Assembly: GCF_001625195.1 (NCBI RefSeq)
Contig: NC_054389.1
Coordinates: 6,692,520-6,756,519, forward strand
DNA from: Drechmeria coniospora
Lineage: Eukaryota; Ascomycota; Sordariomycetes; Hypocreales; Ophiocordycipitaceae
Length of the DNA: 64,000 bases
Reading direction: 5' to 3'
Under the pieces are notes generated by a model. The model did not search any database. It worked only from the letters and a program-made list of their open reading frames with translations, and was not told the origin of the DNA. The number at the start of each line of letters is the position of its first letter. Position 1 is the stretch's first letter. The position numbers and the translations under genes were made by a program. Of this stretch, positions 23,155-34,848 are shown one piece after another.

Positions 23155-24278
23155 ATGGCCGAGGCAGACTCGTACGCGACCGAGGGCCTCCCGCCGGCGC
23201 CGTCGGTGTCGATGACAACAATGGCGATGGCGGGCCTCCTCGTCGACGCCTACGGACTCGACGAGCTGCCCTCCGACGCCGTCGTCCCCGTGACGTGCCT
23301 CTGGCTGCTTCATCCGCGGACGCGGACGCGGGCGCGCATGGGCGACGTTGCGCGCCGTGTGGTGCATGCCTGGATCGAGCAGCGGGGGCGGCGTGGGCAG
23401 GAGAGGAAAAGAGGCCTCGTCGCGCTCGCATTCGACATGCCCAACCATGGCAGCAGGCTTGTGAGCTCGCTCGCAAATCAGGCGTGGGGCGGTGGCAACG
23501 ACAGGCACGCCATCGACCTCGCCGGCATGGTCCTCGGCGCCCGGAGGGACATGAGCACGCTGATGGACCTCGTCGGCGGCTACCTCGAGAGGCCTGTTGA
23601 CGGTCACGTCGCCCTCGGCTGGAGCCTAGGCGGGCACGCGGCGTGGCAGGGCATCCTGGGCGAGGACAGGCTGGACGCCGCCGTCGTCGTCGTGGGGTGT
23701 CCGGACTTGCTGGGTGCGTCCATCGTAGGCGGTCTAGGGTGACAGATGCTTGCTCGTTCTGCTGACCGAACCCCTCGTCTCTTCCGCCAGGCCTCATGAC
23801 CAGCCGTGCGCAAGGGGCAAACCTCGAGGTGGGGACGGGAGGGACCCTTCTCGGCAGCCGCTTCTTCCCAGAGAGCCTCGTGAGGACACTGTCCAGACAT
23901 GACCCGCGGGCCATACTCTTTGGCGTCGGCGCAGACAGGCTGTCGTCGCCGCCGCTCGCCGCCACGGAGCGGGCGCGCCTACGCGGCGTCCTGGACCGTT
24001 GCTTGCGGGGGAAGAAGGTGCTGCTGTGTTCGGGTGGCGAGGATAGGCTGGTGCCGCATGCGCACTCGCGACCGGTCGTCGCCCTGCTCGAGGACGCCGT
24101 CGGCGCCGACGGGTGGTACGCCGATGGGGGGGTCGAGCTGGACGACCGCGTATACGAGGGCGTCGGGCACCAGTTCAGCGCCGATATGGTACAGGATGCC
24201 GTTCAGTTTTTGGTTCGTGTCGTGGCCAAAGGTCCGAGACAACTGTCGGCCATGGATGAAATACCCGAGTTGATGTAG
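23155..24278 (+). CDS. Alpha/beta-hydrolase superfamily protein
   Basis: Two exons, 23155-23713 and 23791-24278 (77-nt intron, GTGCGT donor), give about 348 residues. The nucleophile elbow GWSLGG sits at about 155-160 with Ser157. The oxyanion region follows a hydrophobic strand (LVALAFDMPNHGSR), the acid is probably the Asp of GGEDRLVPH, and the catalytic His is in YEGVGHQFS near the C-terminus. The start ATG lies in a good context (GCGCCATGG). There is no signal peptide or membrane segment, so it is likely cytosolic. The substrate cannot be told from sequence; esterase- or peptidase-like activity is possible. It converges on the next gene, with about 300 bp between stops. Confidence 0.85.
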
Positions 24279-24573
24279 TTGCACACGCCGACTTTGACGA
24301 TACTTTGACGATACTTTGGTCATGCTTTGGTCGACGGTACCCTGAGGATGCTCTGACGATAATACTTTGTTGATACTTTGAGGCGAGTCTCTTGTGCCCG
24401 CGTGCATGTACGTCCGTCCGTACGTATGCATGGACATATTTTGGTGCTTCTATACATGTACATGTAACTTGGAACGAGCATTTATCCCCCCAGTCAGGGC
24501 TGCGAATGACAACATGCCATACATGTACGTACGTTCACATACAGACAACAGACGCACAGACACGCCAGCATGA
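24279..24573. repeat. Short degenerate repeats between convergent genes
   Basis: 24289-24385 contains several copies of ACTTTGACGAT-like words (ATACTTTG repeated at least five times). It is probably just a small expansion in the shared 3' flank of two convergent genes. Confidence 0.45.
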
Positions 24574-25561
24574 TCAGCACCACGGCCTCGTTGCATTGTC
24601 CACCAGCGTCTCGTCGAAGCCACGACCGCTCGTCAGCAGACCGGCGGTGTCGTCGATGCCTTCCTCAAAGACGCCCTGCCAGACGTCGTGGGGGTTCCGT
24701 TGGCGACGCTTCCCGGCAAGACTGGCCCCGCGGCCGTGTGGATCGGCGGCCCATTCGCGCTCGGCGGCGGCGATGCCTGCGAGGATATCAGGCCGATCGG
24801 CGACGTGGGGAGGGTCGATGCCATGGAAGCGGGTGCGGTGGCGCGGAAAGCCGATGGCGGCGAGGTGGGATTCGAGACGCCGTTGCTTGAAGGCGTGGCC
24901 GACGAGGGTGAGGTTCTCCGGCCATCGACCGATGCGGGCGCGGAAGCGGGTGAGGCTGAAGAGGATGTTGGAGTAGGAATCGAGTGCGCGTTCCTCGAGC
25001 AGGATATCCGTGTCCCAGACGGGCGGCGCGAGGAGGGACCAGTAGGCGTTGTGCATCGCGACCCGGACGTAGCTCTGCGCTTCGGACATGTCCGTCTCGG
25101 GACGGGTCGGGGCCCTGCAGGAGAAGAGAGCGTCAGCACTCGGAATCACTCTTCGTCACCGTCCAGGTGAGCAGAGGAGGCGGTATCGTATGGCAACGCC
25201 TCCAGGTACGGAGAAGAAGGGGCGCAGACCCTGAAAACATGAGGACCGAGTGGTCCCTGTCCTCGGCGTGCAGCCGCACTCCAGCCTCGATGTGCCGAAT
25301 AAAGGTGGCCGTTTCGCCGGCCTGAAAGGGCGCGATGAGCCACTCCGACTCGTCATGGCCTCGGGACGGCCCGCCGAGCCAGATGCCGTGGCAGCAGACG
25401 ACGATGAGATGGGATGGCAGCATCGGGTTCGGGTTCGGGTTCGGGCTAGAGTTGGTGACAATGACCTCGCTGTGGGAGTTGGGTTCGCCGTCGGGGGAAG
25501 CCGTCTTGGACGGGGACTGCTGCTGAGGTCCCTCGGCGAGGCGAGTGAGAGGAGGAGCCAT
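24574..25561 (-). CDS. DUF218-type conserved fungal protein
   Basis: Two exons (minus), 25561-25230 and 25114-24574, give about 290 residues. The first part carries LIVVCCHGIWLGG, then EWLIAPFQAGETATFIRHIE and LMFSG. The second exon continues APTRPETDMSEAQSY and has RIGRWPENLTLVGHAFKQRR. This series matches the fungal DUF218 proteins, distant relatives of bacterial SanA/YdcF-like proteins; the biochemical role is not established. The N-terminal 45 residues are low-complexity, with an Asn-Pro run encoded by a GGGTTC repeat. The intron donor (GTCTGC) is weak but gives the expected joined motif. I see no membrane segment. Confidence 0.75.
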
Positions 25562-26089
25562 GTCTGTTCAAATACGACCACGTCGGTTGGTGACGATGTG
25601 AGAGGATGGGATGAAAACGGATTTGCTCATGTCCAGGCCATATCTGACGAGTGCACGTGGGCTGAGCCGATGATCGAATTATCCCCGGCAGAGTCGAACG
25701 AGTGACATGCGTAGACGGAGTGCATCGTATGTTGGAGCAATCTGATCACCTTCTTTTGCCGCCCCGTCCGAGGGCAGCGCCATAGTAATGCACGTATACC
25801 AAACAATGAAGCTGGATAGCAGCCTGTATGTATATCTGCGTGTGCACAGTGAAGCTACAGCAGGTGTACAGTACAGTACAGTACAACTAGGTGTACGGCG
25901 TAACTAACTCGGTATTATTACGGGCCGTCCTCGGCAAGTGGCAAGGGGGTATTAATGTACGACTCCTCCTCCCGCCCAGCTGAGAAAGATGAAACTCCGA
26001 CTCGATGCTGACGAAAACGACACGCCATGCCATGCCATATGCCATGCCATCTGCAACGCACAAATGACTTATCAATGCTGGTCCCGTTG
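25562..26089. other. Intergenic region between two minus-strand genes
   Basis: It includes a small CATGCCATGC repeat (26023-26050) and a GTACAGTACAGTAC run near 25870. No gene is apparent. Confidence 0.55.
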
Positions 26090-28129
26090 CTAGTCCCGTT
26101 GCTGCTCGCGTTGCTGCTCTCGGGAAACGTTTCCGAGGGCTGCCAGGGACGCCCGCATCCCGTCATCAACCAACTCGCTTGACGCCGTCTTCGATGCCGT
26201 CTTGGGTTCGGTCATTGATTCGGCCTTTGAGCTCGCCGTCGTTTCCGCCTTCACGTCCGCCTTCGTTTTCGCCCCCCTGGCGTCCCCATGCTCGTGCTCC
26301 TTGCTCGGCCGCCTGTTCGTCCCCGCCGCCTCGCGCCATCCGAAAATCTCCTCGCGGCTCCGATGCTTCTTCTCTGGATCGGGGCTGCGTCCGCGGATTT
26401 TTGACATGGCGCTGCTGTACGATGCGAGGTGTGCATCGCGCCGCCTCTGCAGCTCCTCGAACGTTGACTTTGGCCCCTCCTGGACACTCGCCCTCTCCCC
26501 CTCCATGTCCTTCTTCATGCTCTTGATGGCGCTTCGGTACCCGTCCGCCTGGTTCCTGTGGTGGGCCGCGACCCGTTGCAGCTGCCGTGTCCTTCCCGGC
26601 ACCGGCACCGTCAACGATGCTGCGCCGTTGCCGCATGTCCGCCGCGGCGACAGGTACCAGTGACGTCTGGCCTGCTTGAATTCGCGCGCCTCTTCGGCGC
26701 TAAGGGGTCTCGTCTGTGACAGTTGAGTATAGTGCCAGAGCTGCGCACGTCCCGGTCGTCTCGTACCCGTTTTCCTTCCCCGCTCGACGCCCTCCGTCTT
26801 GTAGAGCTCCCGGACGAGGTAGAGGCTGCCGGCGACGACGACCGGTCCCTCATCTGCCTTGGCGCAGGCCCATTGCACCGCCGCCGCCACCGAGTCGTCC
26901 CCCTCGTACAGCTGAGACTCGTGCCGGAGCACGTCCTTGCCGACGGCACGCCCGAGATCCGCCGGCGTCGCCAGAGGGTCGTTTGTGCCCGCCGTGTACT
27001 CGACAAACGCGAGGTTGTCCTGGGGTCGCAGGAGCGTCTCCAGCATGCGCGAAAACGGCTTCGACTTGCTCTCGGACAAGCCCAGGACCCAGCTGACGGG
27101 CCCGTCGTCGCGCCTGACCTTGCTCTCGACGTATTTCGACAGCGCCTCGACGCCGAGCATGTTGTGGGCACCGTCGACCAGGATCGGCCGCTGCCGGCCG
27201 CCGCCGGTGAGTTTCGTCACCTTGACGTACTCCTTCCTCCCCGGCAGATGAGGCTTCGTCCCCAGCAGCTTGTTGGCGTCGACGTCGAGGTGAGGGAACA
27301 GGCTCTTGAAGGCGAGCGTCGCGCAGAGCAGGTTCTGCCGCTCGTAGTCCTCGAGCGGGAACCTGTGCCGGTCGAGCGCCTCCAGGAGAGGCGAGGCCTT
27401 GGACGACAGGCTGATCTGCGTCCCCACCTTTTGCGCGTGCGACTGGAGGACGGCGAGGACGGGGCCGGCGTTTGTGTGGTCGACGATGCACGGGACGCCG
27501 GGACGCATGATGCCCGCCTTGACGCTCGCAATCTCCTCGATGCTGTTGCCGAGGTACTCTTGGTGGTCGAGGTCGATCTTGGAAATGACGGTGACGGCCT
27601 TGGACCGCATCGCGTTCGTGGCATCCGTCGAACCGCCCATGCCGACCTCGACGACGCCGTAGCGGACGTGCATCTTGTTGAAGATGCGAAAGGCCGTCGC
27701 CGTGTCGAGCTCAAAGGGCGTCAGCTCGCCGCCGTCATCGGCGGCGTCGGCGGGGGAGAACAGCCAGCGGCCGGCCCGGCGACCGAAGGCGGCCTCGACC
27801 TGCTGCCGCTCCGTCTCGTACATGCGCTTGTTGACGTAGAGACCGTTGATCGTGACGCCGTTGTGCCGCTCCGGCATGGCGGGCGAGACAAAGGTGCCGT
27901 GACTGATGCCCGCGAGCCTGAACATGCCTGCTAGGAGGGCGCAGATGGAACCTTTGCCGTTGGTGCCGCCGACGTGGACGCCGACCCAGTTCTGCTCGGC
28001 AGGGATGGCGCGGGAGATACGATCGAGGCCGAGCCGGATGTTTCGCTGCCGAGACCCCACAGTCTTCTCCTGGGGCATCACCGCCCGGATGCGGGCCAGG
28101 GCTCGCTTGATATCTTTAGTCGAGGGCAT
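26090..28129 (-). CDS. fol3: Dihydrofolate synthetase (Mur ligase family) with long C-terminal extension
   Basis: A single exon of 679 residues. Residues 1-450 are a folylpolyglutamate/dihydrofolate synthetase: P-loop GTNGKGS (55-61), GVVEVGMGGSTDATN (omega-loop region), VDHTNAGPVL and VDGAHNMLGVEALSKYVESK of the C-terminal Mur-ligase domain. The enzyme couples glutamate to dihydropteroate (or polyglutamylates folate) with ATP; the overall pattern is closer to fungal Fol3 than to Met7. Residues 451-679 form an extension unlike any ligase domain: a short block LWHYTQLSQTRPLSAEE..ARRHWYLSPRR that looks conserved, a charged probably helical part (YRSAIKSMKKDMEGE, FEELQRRRDAHLAS), and a Lys/Glu/Ala/Ser-rich tail. 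No organelle targeting signal is evident. A CTG-rich repeat precedes the start (28147-28187). Confidence 0.88.
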   Translation of the reverse strand: MPSTKDIKRALARIRAVMPQEKTVGSRQRNIRLGLDRISRAIPAEQNWVGVHVGGTNGKGSICALLAGMFRLAGISHGTFVSPAMPERHNGVTINGLYVNKRMYETERQQVEAAFGRRAGRWLFSPADAADDGGELTPFELDTATAFRIFNKMHVRYGVVEVGMGGSTDATNAMRSKAVTVISKIDLDHQEYLGNSIEEIASVKAGIMRPGVPCIVDHTNAGPVLAVLQSHAQKVGTQISLSSKASPLLEALDRHRFPLEDYERQNLLCATLAFKSLFPHLDVDANKLLGTKPHLPGRKEYVKVTKLTGGGRQRPILVDGAHNMLGVEALSKYVESKVRRDDGPVSWVLGLSESKSKPFSRMLETLLRPQDNLAFVEYTAGTNDPLATPADLGRAVGKDVLRHESQLYEGDDSVAAAVQWACAKADEGPVVVAGSLYLVRELYKTEGVERGRKTGTRRPGRAQLWHYTQLSQTRPLSAEEAREFKQARRHWYLSPRRTCGNGAASLTVPVPGRTRQLQRVAAHHRNQADGYRSAIKSMKKDMEGERASVQEGPKSTFEELQRRRDAHLASYSSAMSKIRGRSPDPEKKHRSREEIFGWREAAGTNRRPSKEHEHGDARGAKTKADVKAETTASSKAESMTEPKTASKTASSELVDDGMRASLAALGNVSREQQREQQRD

Positions 28130-30417
28130 CGCGACGCCTGCTTTCTGCGCTGGTGCTGGTGCTGCTGGTGCTGCTGGTGCTGCTGCTACCGGGAGGAAGC
28201 CCGGCTGGAGGGCGGGCGGGCGCGTGACCTAGAGTGCCGCATCGGCGCGGGACGGCCGAGATGGTGAGAGCAGAGTGGCCGGTCGGTCTGTCTGTCGGTG
28301 CTTCGGTTGGGGTCGAGAAGCTGAAGCTGCAACCTTGTCGGTGACAAATATTTCAGCGGAGCACTGGATCAATTCGGAGCACTATTGATAAAGCTACTAC
28401 TGAAAGGCATGGTACCTAAACGGCACTTACTGTACATGTATGTACTTACTCTTGGTATGTAAGTTCCTTCATCTACCTGTACAGGTACGACGGTGTACGG
28501 GAAATACAGGCTGGAATCAAGGCCTAAACCGCCAAATTGCTGCCGCAACAGGGAGCCTGATAGGTTCAATTCGCCTGCTGTGGGCCATGACGCTACAGTA
28601 CATGTACAAGTATAAGTACTTGCTTCTGGGAGGAAGTCATTAATACTCCGTATTACTCCGTATTGTACTCCGTACTTACTGTACTTACTTGCAGTACATT
28701 AATACCTGCGAGCATGACTGATGCATCTCCGTAACTAGTACAGACCCACAGTAGCAGGTAGAACGTGCCAAGCTGTTCCGGGGACTGAGTGTTGTCTTTC
28801 GAGCGAACTGGTGATCGGCACGTACAAGTATGTAAGTACTTAGACATCGTGTTCAGGATACGACGCAGTCTGACAAAGAGTACTCTGTGCTCCGTACTCC
28901 GTACTTGGCACGGCGATTCCCGCATTGATGGATGTTTCCGCTTTGATGTGCATGCATATGGTAATGCGACGAGTAGATTACCAAGGACCAAGCTGTCGCA
29001 GAGTCTAGGCGCCAACAAGTGCCACAGACGTTGGCTAGGTATTGCTCGTAGTATGAAGGGATCTCTCCCCAAGATACCTGTATCTACGGAGTACGTACGG
29101 GGTACCTAGCACTTTATTCGTACATGTAAGAATAGTTGTAGGTATATAGTATTTGCGCGCTCCGCGCGAGTGCTTCGGGACTGCAAGTATTACTCGAATG
29201 ACTTTGCACATGCACGCAGCCCTGACGTACCGGCAAGTGTAGTACTTACATGCAATCCGTACGTCATGACAGTGGACACGCACGGATGGGCGGGCCAACC
29301 TGGCAGCCAGTACCGTCTGCATTTCCACTGACTTGTATCCTGTAACTGTGGTGGATGGAATGGCAGCGACACATCTGCTTGGGAGTGCAACTGCTGCAAG
29401 ACAACTCGCTTACCCTAATACTTCACTACTACAGTACATACCTAGTACATAGGTAGGTAGGTAGGTAGGTACCTGCTTAAGTACTATTACTAGGTACGTA
29501 CGGAGCAGTACCTACATATCTACGTACTGGAATATTAAGTACATGTACTGTACATAAGTACTCCGTGCTGTACGTCTTGAGTAGTAGGTACTCCGTACTT
29601 GCTTGTACTTACTTACACTTACAGTATCCGTTCTTGTGCGCAAGTACTTCGTACAATCATAGGACAACATGTTTACAAGTACTCCGTACTTGTACAGTAC
29701 TTGCACTGCTTCGTTCCGCACCATGTTCATGTTCCGGCATGCTTATTTTCAACTGCAAGGGGCCACAAGTACGTACAATACTTATACTGTACATGTACAG
29801 CACACCATAGACGCACTGTACATCAAGTATTACTCCGTACAGTTGATCCGTCGCAAGTACTCTCTCCGTAGACTGTACTATGTGCAAGTACTGTACGCAA
29901 CAGGTAACAGAACGCAGCCCACATAAATCTGCTGGATGGCGCGACGGACGCTTCTGCGCTCCACCAAGTCCAACGTCAAGCATCTCACCACGACCCCCAA
30001 TCCACCATCCCTAACCCATCCCTATCCCTTCCTTTGTTCATCATCTCCCCTCCCGGCGCTCGACGAGCACAAACCGCCATCATCCCGAACCCCGCTCCTA
30101 GAGCCGACGCGCGCCTCTTGTCTTCGACCACTCTCGTTTATTCAGCACCTGTCCCATTCACCACGCTCCCAAGTACACTCTCCTCGGCCGTGCGCTTCTT
30201 TCCGCCTCTGTTTTTTTTTTGGCAACAGGCTTCCTGCTCGCATTGCTCGCATTTCTCGCGTCAATACCACCGTCTCAGCCGCGGTTCCCATGCCGCTTGG
30301 CCTGTCTGACGTCGGAGTATATGCATCAGCTGAGCGCAACCATAAGCCGCCTGCCAACGGCCCTCTGCTCCTGGTGACGTGACACCTCCGCCCAAGTCGT
30401 CGACAGAGACACGCACC
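28130..30417. other. Spacer between divergent genes, GTAC-word rich
   Basis: 28380-29920 is packed with AAGTAC, TACTCCGTAC and GGTACCTAGG words; open frames here are made of such repeats. 29936-30400 turns pyrimidine-rich on the plus strand and is probably promoter or leader of the gene starting at 30636. No gene is supported. Confidence 0.55.
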
Positions 30418-30486
30418 GATCCGACACCGATCCGACACCGATCCGACACCGATCCGACACCCATACGACACCCATACGACACCCAT
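30418..30486 (+). repeat. 11-bp minisatellite
   Basis: Four copies of GATCCGACACC run directly into two or three copies of the variant CATACGACACC. It lies about 150 bp ahead of the start codon at 30636, inside the presumed promoter or 5' leader. Confidence 0.85.
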
Positions 30487-30635
30487 ATTCAACGCCGAGC
30501 TGCATCCTGCAACATGGGTCTCCCGTTAGTTCCCCTCCCCCTTCGCGACAGGCAAATCATTCGTCCATCGGCCAGGGCTTTAGCGATGACTTGCACCATC
30601 CCCGACCGGCTTGATTCTTCATCGTTGATGAATGA

Positions 30636-32223
30636 ATGGTGACGTCAAGCACGTCTGCGCCGAACCCTTCCCTTTGTTGCTTGACCGGCGACCTCGATGA
30701 CGAGTTGCTCAGGTTTGCTAATGTCCAGTCCGTCGACAGTCTATTCGTTGCCCCGGTCGAATCGGCCGCTCCGCCCAAGGCCGCCAGCAAGAATGGCGTC
30801 GCCTCTCCTCTTCGCTCAGGCTACAGACGCCTGGCCCTCCCAGGCTCCATCGAACGACGCAATGCCCTACGAGGCTCTCATTCTAGAAACCATGATCCCC
30901 ACCCTCGCCCCTCTCGCCCCAGCCAGGACGGCAGCCTGCCGCGACCGGTGTCGCCCACCACCTTCGACCATCAGTGGCGGGAACTGCGGCTCAGGCCGAC
31001 CTTTCAACAATTTCGCGAGGGCCGACAGGTGCGCAGTCGGCCAACGCCTCCCGGTCGAGATACGGCCGAGGATCTCCGTTCGATCTTCGGGGATAACTGG
31101 CAAGGTCCGTCCCATGACGAGCAAACCGTCCGAGCTGCCTACGACCGCATCTTCCCGGCAGGACGTTCGAGGCGTGCGGGACCTGTGAGTGACCTCGGGG
31201 CATGCGCCGACGGTGACGTGCGTGACCTCTCGCTGACCCGTCTCTTAGCCGCTCTCCAGCATTCCACTCCGCCGCGCTACCCGTTCGAGCCAAGGAGGAC
31301 CACACAGCAACGACCTGCGACTGCGAGCGAATGCCACATTGTCCGGCACGAGCCCTACGGGAGCTTTATACGATGCTTGGCTCGTGCGAAACGTGCGCGA
31401 TCGACGTGGTCCTGCGCACCGCCACGGGTTCGACGTCGACGGCCTCGGAGATCGCGAGCGAAGCATGAGCCCGGAGGTGTGGGATACTCTCCTCACGACC
31501 CTCACGCCCGACCCCCAACCACCGAGCGCGAGCTCATCGTTTGGCTCAGCGACGGTGCCCGAGAGCCACGGCCCTGGCCCGATGGCGACCATCCCCGCTC
31601 TGGCCATGGACATCGTCAACGTCGGCGTACCCGATGGCCAGTGCGATTCGGACTGCGGACACTCGGACCTGGATATGGACGAGGACGAGGACGTGGACGA
31701 GGACGGAATCGACGTGCCCGGCACGATGCCGCCTGACAGCCAAACCCGGACGCAAACGAGATACGGACGCCAGCATGCCGCACCCTACAATCTCGACAGC
31801 ATCATGAACGGAAGCCTTGGCGTCACGTCAGGGTCGACGGGCATGTCTCGGCGACGCGCCGAGCCCATGGTCGGCGACGGCATTTCGCCACGCGATGCTG
31901 GGCGAACCTCGAGTGACGAGATGCTGCCGGAGTCGCGGCTGCCTGCCGGCACGGCCAGAGCGCCGGGCCATCGAGACGTTGTAGGCAGCCTCTTCCCTTG
32001 GGAGGCGTCCGAGGACGAGCGTGGCGCCGACGAGCGGCGTTTGCAGCCGCAGGCGTCGGCGGCATCGGGACAGAGCAACGGCGTGGCGGGGGCCGAGGAT
32101 GATTGGTCCGGCATGCAACGCATCGTACGCAGCCTCGCCCGGCGAGAGGACATCCCGGATGACTGGTGGGCCGAGGCGGGCCTCAGCCGAATGCTGCCCC
32201 AAGACGAGACGACGAATGCCTAG
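30636..32223 (+). CDS. Conserved disordered fungal protein of unknown function
   Basis: Two exons, 30636-31184 and 31249-32223, joined by a 64-nt intron with a GTGAGT donor and CTCTTAG acceptor, give about 507 residues. Both exons stay open and in phase. Most of the protein is predicted disordered, rich in Arg, Ser and Pro, with an acidic run (MDEDEDVDEDG). Two blocks look conserved: DGLGDRERSMSPEVWDTLL followed by TLTPDPQPPS, and near the C-terminus IVRSLARREDIPDDWWAEAG. I recognise this combination from uncharacterised proteins of filamentous ascomycetes but can name no function. No signal peptide or membrane segment is seen. Upstream exons cannot be excluded. Confidence 0.65.
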
Positions 32224-34848
32224 GACGATTTGCTCCAGTGCTTGGAGCCGTGGATTCTGTTTCACCTGTCGTAGACTGTGCGGAAGCGACGCCTCTTGGA
32301 TCAATTGCGACGGATATTGGATTTGAACCGACGATGAGACGGAAGATGACGACTTTGTGAGTTTGCAACACTGCCGCCACGTTCCGGGCCAGCGTGGAGA
32401 GGAAAGCGCCTGGTGGAGGCATTTGGGACGAAAAGATTGCGCCGACGAAGGAGCAAACACCCTCGGCACGACGACGCTTGATGCCAAAGTATGTCCCTGT
32501 CCGCTATGCAAGGGCGTGCACTGCACACTGCCGACGGTGCGTTTGTGCAGAGCAGCGTACAATTGGAGTGCTCGTCATTCATCACGGAGTGCTCATTCGA
32601 ATACTCTCGAGCCAGTATTCCTTGCCATTGCTTGCATAATTGAACTGATTCATCAAACCCCACCGACAACAGAAGAGAGTGCATATCAGACAGGATACTG
32701 TACAGGATGTGCAAGGAGTCGAGTGGTGCCGTCTATATAGTATTAATACTCTGCATGCACCATTTGCACCTAGTACCAATACAAGTACTTTTTCACATTC
32801 ACCCTTGAGATAATAAATCAGGCACACTCGTTCGGGTCGCCGTGCATCTGCACAAGTAGGTGTGGTGTGCTTGTTGATTTTTTTCTCTCCTTCACGCACC
32901 ATGTATATATTTGGGCCCGTTTGCTCGTTCATCCTCGTATATGTTGCTGTTGATAACAGGTACTCGATGTTTGATCACGTTCTGGCGCAGGAGGAATGTA
33001 ACGTGGTAGCAGAGGGTACTCCGTACTTTGTCGATTCATTGCACGTACGAGAGTGCCAGGTGATCCAGGCACCAAGCCGTATCAATAGGGCAGCGCTGAA
33101 GAGAGACGAACTAGGGGCGAATAGTTGGCCACGTCCCGACACCCCTACTTCCGTGGCTGCTTCATCGCACAAGGGCCTCCCCTGAATGTGGCGGCGACCA
33201 CGTATTGTGCTTGGTGGTTGCCTCGGGCTGCCCGGCAACACAAAAATCGCAGAAAAGTCCGTCGAGGAAACGATCAATGCTGAGCGGAAGTTGTACACCC
33301 ACTGCATGTACGGAGTAAAGTATACTTGTATATATATGCAGGGTACTGTGCATGTATGTACTTGCTTGCTGTGCTACAAGTACGGACATAAGTACTTTAG
33401 TATGCAATACCTGAAAGTACTTACTTACAAGTCAAGTAATTACTGCAAGTACCTAAGTATTCGGTCTTGTACAAACACATGTACGTACCTAAATAAGTAC
33501 ATGCGCTCCGTGCCGGCAACACCTACTCCAACAAGTACAAGTAATTATTAGCACATGTACTAGTACATATCATCAAGTACTAAAGCAGTTCGTGAGATGC
33601 GGCCCAGGTGAATCATAAACGAAAACCCCGCCCTCAGCCCCACCCTGCCCCGATCGACCTGCGGTCGTGCAGTTGGCTCTCCAGTGCCTGGACGAGTACT
33701 GTACTTTGACTTCAGGCACGGTACTACCGAACAGTACCTTCGCAGCAGTACCAACTGTACGCGCTCACCGCCGTCCAAGTACTAGACTTACAGCACTACA
33801 CAGTACCAAGTACTCCGTACAGTACAACTACTTAATAGCGGTGCAACTGTACAGGAACGCGTACACCGCCCGCCTTGGTACTTACTTTCTAGGTGCCCAA
33901 GTATTACTACTAAGGTACTAGGTACGCAAGGTACTAGGTACTAAGTAAGTACTAAGTTGCAAGGACAATTCCCAACCAGTGACCACTATAGGGAGCAGGT
34001 ACAGTACATTGAATCTCGCACCGACACGTTGCTGTACTCGCAATTGACACCTGCAGCCGTACGGTACTTGTGCCTACCGTACCTGCTCGGCTCAGGCAAG
34101 GGCAGTGTACCTTGGTGCACTGGAAGAACGGAACCCGCAGGGGAGGAATCCGTGCTGTACACCAGATATGTGATAGGTACTAGTACGTACCAGGTCGAGG
34201 ACAAATCGCTGCACAAGCCGAAACGACTCCATCCATCAATGTACTATACATGTACTATTATGCGCACCATGGCACCGCCTTCTTGAACATCTCGGACGCT
34301 TGTGCATTTTCTCATTTCACCTTTTCTCCTTGTCGCTCCGAATCCATACTCGCCTCTGCCTCACAGCTCGCTCCTCTCTCGTCGTACCACCCCTTCGGCG
34401 ACTTGGACCCTGCCCTGCCCTGCCCTGCCGCCATCGCCGAGTGCAACCCAGTTTCAGCTGCCAGCTGCTCCAAGGAACCTCACCCCTCTCCCTTGTTGTT
34501 GGCCTCCAGCCCTCTGCTCTGCCACGCTACGACGACGAGGACGTGGATGCGGCCGACGACGGTGACGAGGAAGAAGAACGAGACAACGACGAGGCCGAGG
34601 ACGAAGACGGCGACGAAACACGGCTGGCCCATGCATGCGAACGCGTACGCCCTGCGAGAGATTGCCCGACGGGCGAATGCTTTCCATTCTCCTGCACGAT
34701 AGAAACGCCACGGCCGGTGATGCGACGACGTCTTCACGAGCCCTCGAGCCGCCAGCGTCATCCAAGGTAGTCGTCGCGCCCGGCCGACCACTGGGTCCTC
34801 ACGAAGAAGCACATATAGCCCACGCCCACGCCGGCGCCGACTGGAGCA
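32224..34848. other. Spacer upstream of the septation kinase gene
   Basis: 32700-34260 is dominated by GTAC-rich words. 34290-34840 is CT-rich and probably promoter and 5' leader; small upstream ATGs with short frames lie there. No other gene is supported. Confidence 0.55.

Noticed and set aside
25426..25450. GGGTTC repeats resembling a telomere-like motif
   Set aside because: They lie in frame within the DUF218-type gene as an Asn-Pro run and do not match the fungal TTAGGG repeat.
26723..27934. 403-codon plus-strand frame
   Set aside because: Antisense shadow of the dihydrofolate synthetase gene.
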